The notes below the pieces were generated by a model. It did no database searches, was not told the DNA's origin, and was given only the letters and a program-made list of their open reading frames with translations. The position numbers and the translations under genes are program-made. From the NCBI GenBank assembly GCA_038230415.1, contig JBBRNH010000086.1, forward strand, positions 1-26,053: 26,053 nucleotides of DNA, in the 5' to 3' direction. Shown here piece after piece: positions 22,512 through 26,053 of this stretch; within the stretch, counting starts at the first letter, position 1, and every line of letters begins with the position of its first letter. The DNA is from JBBRNH01 sp038230415 (GTDB taxonomy: Bacteria; Bacteroidota; Bacteroidia; Cytophagales; Spirosomataceae).

Positions 22512-24791
22512 TCATCGCAACAGCGTAACCGGCCCTTTAAACATCTGGGTTACAAACCGAATGGCGTAATAATACGTCCCGGCGGGTTCGTCGTCTCCCG
22601 ACCATTTAAACGTCCGGTCGGTGGAGCGATAGACCAGCTTGCCCCACCGATTCACGATTTCTACATCCCGGAATTGATCCGAACAGTTATCGGGCGGCAA
22701 GCCCGGCACGGTAAAAAAATCGTTGTATCCATCGCCGTTGGGCGTAAATACATTCGGGATTTTTATGCTTTCAGGGCTGACAGTCAGGTTTTTGAGTTTT
22801 ATTGTTACCGTAGTCGTGTCTGAATTTCGGGGCTGGCAACTGCCATCGGTATCAATAAAATCAAGCACAAACGTGGCTTCTTGTTTGCCCTGGAGCAACG
22901 CGCAAGTGGGCCGCCAAAGAAACGGCGATTGCAGCATTGGCAGACCGCGTTTGCCCGTAAAACTCATGCCCAATTTCTGGTAATCGAACCCGCGCCCCTG
23001 GGCAAACAGCCGGATAGTGTCGCGGTCGGGGTCGTTACCGAGAACATCGAACCGGATGGCCGAATTAACGGTATCTGCCGGATTTATGGTGAGTTCGATC
23101 ACCGGCTGGGGCAGGGTAGTTCTGACCGTTGGCGGGCGGCTGGGCGCACCAATGGCAGATAACCGCACCGTAACGGTATCGCCGAGGGGACGGTTGCAGC
23201 GATTATCAAACGCCACAATATCAACCACGTAGTCGGGCCGGGTGGCCTGGGCGCAGAGCGGTTTCCAGGCAAATGTTTGTGAAACGGTGCCGGTGCCGGA
23301 GACGGGCGCGAAGGTCATTCCCGCCGATGCCAGCGTGAAGCCCCGGCCAATGGCCTGCAAACTAATGTTGTCATTATCAATGTCTTTGCCGAAACCCGAA
23401 AACGTAAACGACTGCCCGACCGTGGCCTGCCCCTGATTGCCAGGCAGGTTGGTACTGGCGGCAGGTTTGTTGTTGGCGGCTGAGACGATGTTCAGAAACA
23501 CCAGCAGCGTGTCGCTCAGTCCCTGCGGGCAACCGTCGTCGGCTACCCGAATCAGCAGCGTAACCTTTCCGGTGAGACCGCCCGCGCACCGCCCAAAACA
23601 GAACTCTGTCCGCAGGGTGTCCGCATTGTTACGGATGGTGAGCGAGCCGGGCGAGATACTCAGGCCAGCCAGCGAACCACTGGCGTTGATGATCTGAATA
23701 TTCTGACCGATGTTGATATCGGTAGCCAGCAGACTCAGGCAGTTCTGGTCTTTCTCCTGAATCGTCAAGACCGTTCCCGGCTTGTAGAAACCGGGCTGCC
23801 CCGCCACCCGCATCAATAGTTTAGGTGGGTCGGTGGGCGAACACTCGATGACTTTCAGTTGAAAATCGCGCCGGACAAGACCAATCTGCTGAAAACCACC
23901 CGTCCGCGACACCTTCCTGAATTCGCGTACTTCGACCGAAAACACGTATAATCCCACCTGATTGGCAATCACAGACAACTGCCCCGTTCGGGCATTGACC
24001 GTCAGGGGCGGCAGCCCCGGAATAGACCGATCTGCCGATATATCCCTGGCCCATTGCACCAGCGGATAGGGGCCGGGGGTGGCTACGGCACCAAGTACCC
24101 CCCCCGGATTGCCCGGATTCGGCTGCGTAGTAGTACTGAATCCTTTATAAGGCGTGACGAGTTGATACACCAAGCTGTCGCCATCGGCATCTTTCGCGCT
24201 GAAGTCAAAGCTAAAGGGCCGGTTTGTGCAGATATAATCACCTTTGGCAATGCCAAACACCGGCGACGAGTTGACAAATGCGGTGCCGCTACTATACGGG
24301 GCCGGGAATTCTAAATAAAATGCCGAGCCGGTAGCCTCTGGACTGCTAATGTTGGTGATGACATTATTGCGGCAACACCGCTCCCAAACCATGTAGTAGC
24401 CGCCGGGGTCGTTCAATTCCTGCGAAAACGACAGGTCTGCCGAATACCGGATGAGCCGGGTACGCACCCCGCCCGATGTATTGGCACAGAGCGGGTTGGA
24501 GTAATTGATGGGCGCGTCGCTGATGAGAAGCAGCGTGAGGGGCGACATCAGCGTATTGTCGCGCTTGCGAAAGATAAACAACGTTACACTTGGGTCTTTG
24601 GCCCCACTCGCCCCATTGATATCGTCGAAATATAAATTCAGGTTGACGCGGTGCGTATAGGTCCGGTTGGTTCCGAGGTATTGCAGTTCAATTTCGCCCC
24701 CCACAATGTGCGTGGCACGGGCCGGGGCGAGGGCCAGAAACAGCCCGATGAGGAGCAAACACGCGGGCCGGAGCCGGTAAAGAACAGTCAT
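22512..24791 (-). CDS. T9SS type B sorting-domain extracellular protein (paralogue of 10346-12025)
   Basis: The 759-aa secreted protein has a signal peptide (LLLIGLFLALAPARA), then mature THIVGGEIELQYLG. The N-terminal domain repeats the landmarks of the other copy: FIFRKRDNTLMSP, YYMVWERCCRNNVITN, YICTNRPFSFDF and AKDADGDSLVYQL. The middle has two or three repeated beta-sandwich units, each with an FxWxPxC-type signature (FAWKPLCAQ, FLWRPTCALL) and D-x-D turns, probably cadherin/PKD-like. The C-terminus is a gliding-motility type domain (IPNVFTPNGDGYNDFF, VEIVNRWGKLVYRS, PAGTYYYAIRF), the signal for T9SS export. It diverges from the rRNA methyltransferase gene across 63 bp. The role is unknown; a surface or matrix protein is likely. 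Confidence 0.9.
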   Translation of the reverse strand: MTVLYRLRPACLLLIGLFLALAPARATHIVGGEIELQYLGTNRTYTHRVNLNLYFDDINGASGAKDPSVTLFIFRKRDNTLMSPLTLLLISDAPINYSNPLCANTSGGVRTRLIRYSADLSFSQELNDPGGYYMVWERCCRNNVITNISSPEATGSAFYLEFPAPYSSGTAFVNSSPVFGIAKGDYICTNRPFSFDFSAKDADGDSLVYQLVTPYKGFSTTTQPNPGNPGGVLGAVATPGPYPLVQWARDISADRSIPGLPPLTVNARTGQLSVIANQVGLYVFSVEVREFRKVSRTGGFQQIGLVRRDFQLKVIECSPTDPPKLLMRVAGQPGFYKPGTVLTIQEKDQNCLSLLATDINIGQNIQIINASGSLAGLSISPGSLTIRNNADTLRTEFCFGRCAGGLTGKVTLLIRVADDGCPQGLSDTLLVFLNIVSAANNKPAASTNLPGNQGQATVGQSFTFSGFGKDIDNDNISLQAIGRGFTLASAGMTFAPVSGTGTVSQTFAWKPLCAQATRPDYVVDIVAFDNRCNRPLGDTVTVRLSAIGAPSRPPTVRTTLPQPVIELTINPADTVNSAIRFDVLGNDPDRDTIRLFAQGRGFDYQKLGMSFTGKRGLPMLQSPFLWRPTCALLQGKQEATFVLDFIDTDGSCQPRNSDTTTVTIKLKNLTVSPESIKIPNVFTPNGDGYNDFFTVPGLPPDNCSDQFRDVEIVNRWGKLVYRSTDRTFKWSGDDEPAGTYYYAIRFVTQMFKGPVTLLR

Positions 24792-24854
24792 AAACAGGGG
24801 CGGGTTGGTCTCAACCGAATTGGCCTACTAAATTAGCGTCTTTTTCTGGGAACA

Positions 24855-26053
24855 ATGCGTAAACGAACTCATAAAGTAGAACGCCTGTCGGCAGTTCGGA
24901 TAGACGATGTGGCCGCCGAAGGCAAGTGTCTCGCCCGAACGCCCGACGGCGTGGTGTTTGTTGAACCCCGGTCGGGCCTGCCCGGCGTGGCCCCCGGCGA
25001 TGTGGTTGACCTGCGAATTGTGAACACCAAAAAGCAGTTCCGCGAGGGCGTGGCCGATCAGATTCTCGAATTTTCTACCCTCCGCACCGAGCCATTTTGC
25101 GAACATTTCGGCGTTTGCGGGGGCTGCAAGTGGCAACACATCCGGCTCGACGAACAACTGCGCTTCAAACAGCAGCAGGTTATTGACCACCTCACCCGGA
25201 TTGGTAAAGTGACGCTGCCCGGCTTTGGCGATGCTGAAATCAGGCCCATCTTAGCCGCCGAACAAACCCGCTACTACCGCAACAAACTTGAATTTACCTG
25301 CGCCGATGGCCGGTGGCTTACCGATGCCGAAGTGCAGACCGATGCCAAGATAGACCAACGCGCCATCGGTTTTCACGTGCCGAAACGTTTCGACAAGGTG
25401 CTGCCCATTCAGCATTGCTACCTCCAGCCCGACCCGTCGAACGCCGTCCGGCTCTGGCTCACCAACTACGTGATGCAGGAAAACCTGTCGCTCTATAACC
25501 TGAAATCGCACGTTGGTTTTCTGCGAACCCTCATCATCCGCACGGCCATCAGCACCGGGCAACTGATGGTGACGTTGCAGGTGGCCCACCCACACTCCGA
25601 TACGCTCGAACGGCTGCTTTCGTTGCTGTACGCAGCTTTCCCGGAAATAACATCGCTGAATTATATCATCAACCAAAAGCTGAACGACACCTACGCCGAT
25701 CTGGAGGTGGTGAACTGGGTCGGCAAACCCTACATAGAAGAGCAGATGCCCGATGCCGATGGCCGCTTGTTGACGTTTCGGGTCGGGCCAAAATCGTTCT
25801 ACCAGACCAACGCCCAGCAAGCCCACGAACTCTATAAAATAGCCCGCAACTGGGCCGGGCTAACGGGCCGCGAACGGGTGTATGACCTCTACACCGGCAC
25901 CGGCACCATTGCGCTGTTTGTGGCCCGGCAAGCCGCCGAAGTCGTTGGTATCGAGTACGTTGAGTCGGCGGTGCAGGATGCCCGCGTCAACGCTGAGGTC
26001 AATGGCATTACCAACGCCAGTTTTTTTGCGGGCGACATGAGAAAGTTGTTGAC
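24855..26053 (+). CDS. rlmD: 23S rRNA (uracil-C5)-methyltransferase, RlmD/RumA family (3'-truncated)
   Basis: The frame opens with ATG at 24855 and is still open at the window end (399 full codons). An N-terminal TRAM-like domain (DDVAAEGKCLART, PGDVVDLRIV) is followed by a 4Fe-4S cluster site: Cys-82, Cys-88 and Cys-91 (CEHFGVCGGC), with the fourth Cys probably at about 188 (QHCYLQP). The SAM-binding part starts with VGPKSFYQTN and YDLYTGTGTIALFVA, then GIEYVESAVQDA. The catalytic Cys region lies beyond the window. RlmD methylates U1939 of 23S rRNA in E. coli; Bacteroidota often have one or two family members, so the exact target site is uncertain. Confidence 0.88.
   Translation, partial: MRKRTHKVERLSAVRIDDVAAEGKCLARTPDGVVFVEPRSGLPGVAPGDVVDLRIVNTKKQFREGVADQILEFSTLRTEPFCEHFGVCGGCKWQHIRLDEQLRFKQQQVIDHLTRIGKVTLPGFGDAEIRPILAAEQTRYYRNKLEFTCADGRWLTDAEVQTDAKIDQRAIGFHVPKRFDKVLPIQHCYLQPDPSNAVRLWLTNYVMQENLSLYNLKSHVGFLRTLIIRTAISTGQLMVTLQVAHPHSDTLERLLSLLYAAFPEITSLNYIINQKLNDTYADLEVVNWVGKPYIEEQMPDADGRLLTFRVGPKSFYQTNAQQAHELYKIARNWAGLTGRERVYDLYTGTGTIALFVARQAAEVVGIEYVESAVQDARVNAEVNGITNASFFAGDMRKLL

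Noticed and set aside
24828..25826. Open frames on the minus strand (24828-25190 and 25251-25826)
   Set aside because: They are antisense to the clear RlmD/RumA-family frame on the plus strand, which has the Fe-S cysteines and SAM motif; their sequence has no recognisable domain.

Overview
The window looks like a chromosomal segment of a Bacteroidota bacterium, most likely order Cytophagales and close to Spirosoma-like genera. This is inferred from gene content, not from a database search. The signs are a TonB-dependent receptor with an N-terminal carboxypeptidase-regulatory-like domain, two secreted proteins with gliding-motility/type IX secretion (T9SS) type B C-terminal domains, a DUF3089 lipoprotein, an alpha-2-macroglobulin with a CarboxypepD_reg-like insert, no obvious Shine-Dalgarno sequences, and moderately high GC (about 55% in most genes).

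Layout. Bases 1-3564 hold the 3' part of an alpha-2-macroglobulin-family gene, followed by thiL (+), then manC and a DUF3089 lipoprotein on the minus strand, then a large orphan TonB-dependent receptor (+) and a T9SS-sorted extracellular protein (+). Bases 12069-12999 are a scrap zone: a SecB C-terminal remnant, a truncated DDE transposase, and a small gene broken by a frameshift. Bases 13052-19489 carry a two-gene restriction-modification system on the minus strand. It has an unusually large type III-like Mod (1074 aa, beta-class DPPY methyltransferase) and a Res (1053 aa, SF2 helicase plus a degenerate nuclease-like C-terminus). A mostly empty 0.56-kb spacer follows, then tRNA-Asn(GTT), a PH-like small protein coupled to rsmG, a membrane GT2 glycosyltransferase, a second T9SS type B protein paralogous to the first, and the 5' part of an RlmD/RumA-family rRNA methyltransferase (+).

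Functional picture. Most genes are unrelated housekeeping or cell-envelope functions. The accessory core is the Mod-Res operon and the decayed DNA downstream of it. The two T9SS proteins share an N-terminal domain and probably do similar jobs at the cell surface.

Most notable structure. Palindromic repeats of several distinct families sit in many gaps, and one lies in frame inside mod (18182-18235, 24-bp perfect arms). A GTAGAGAC-type repeat supplies the TAG stop codon of three consecutive genes (alpha-2-macroglobulin, thiL, manC). The middle of mod (about 17030-17935) is much AT-richer than its flanks and matches the target-recognition and catalytic module, suggesting a module swap. The TonB receptor carries an Ala/Gln/Val-rich insert of about 95 residues. 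I did not find a clearly new multi-gene system. The atypical Mod-Res pair and the coding/stop-supplying palindromes are the best candidates for follow-up.
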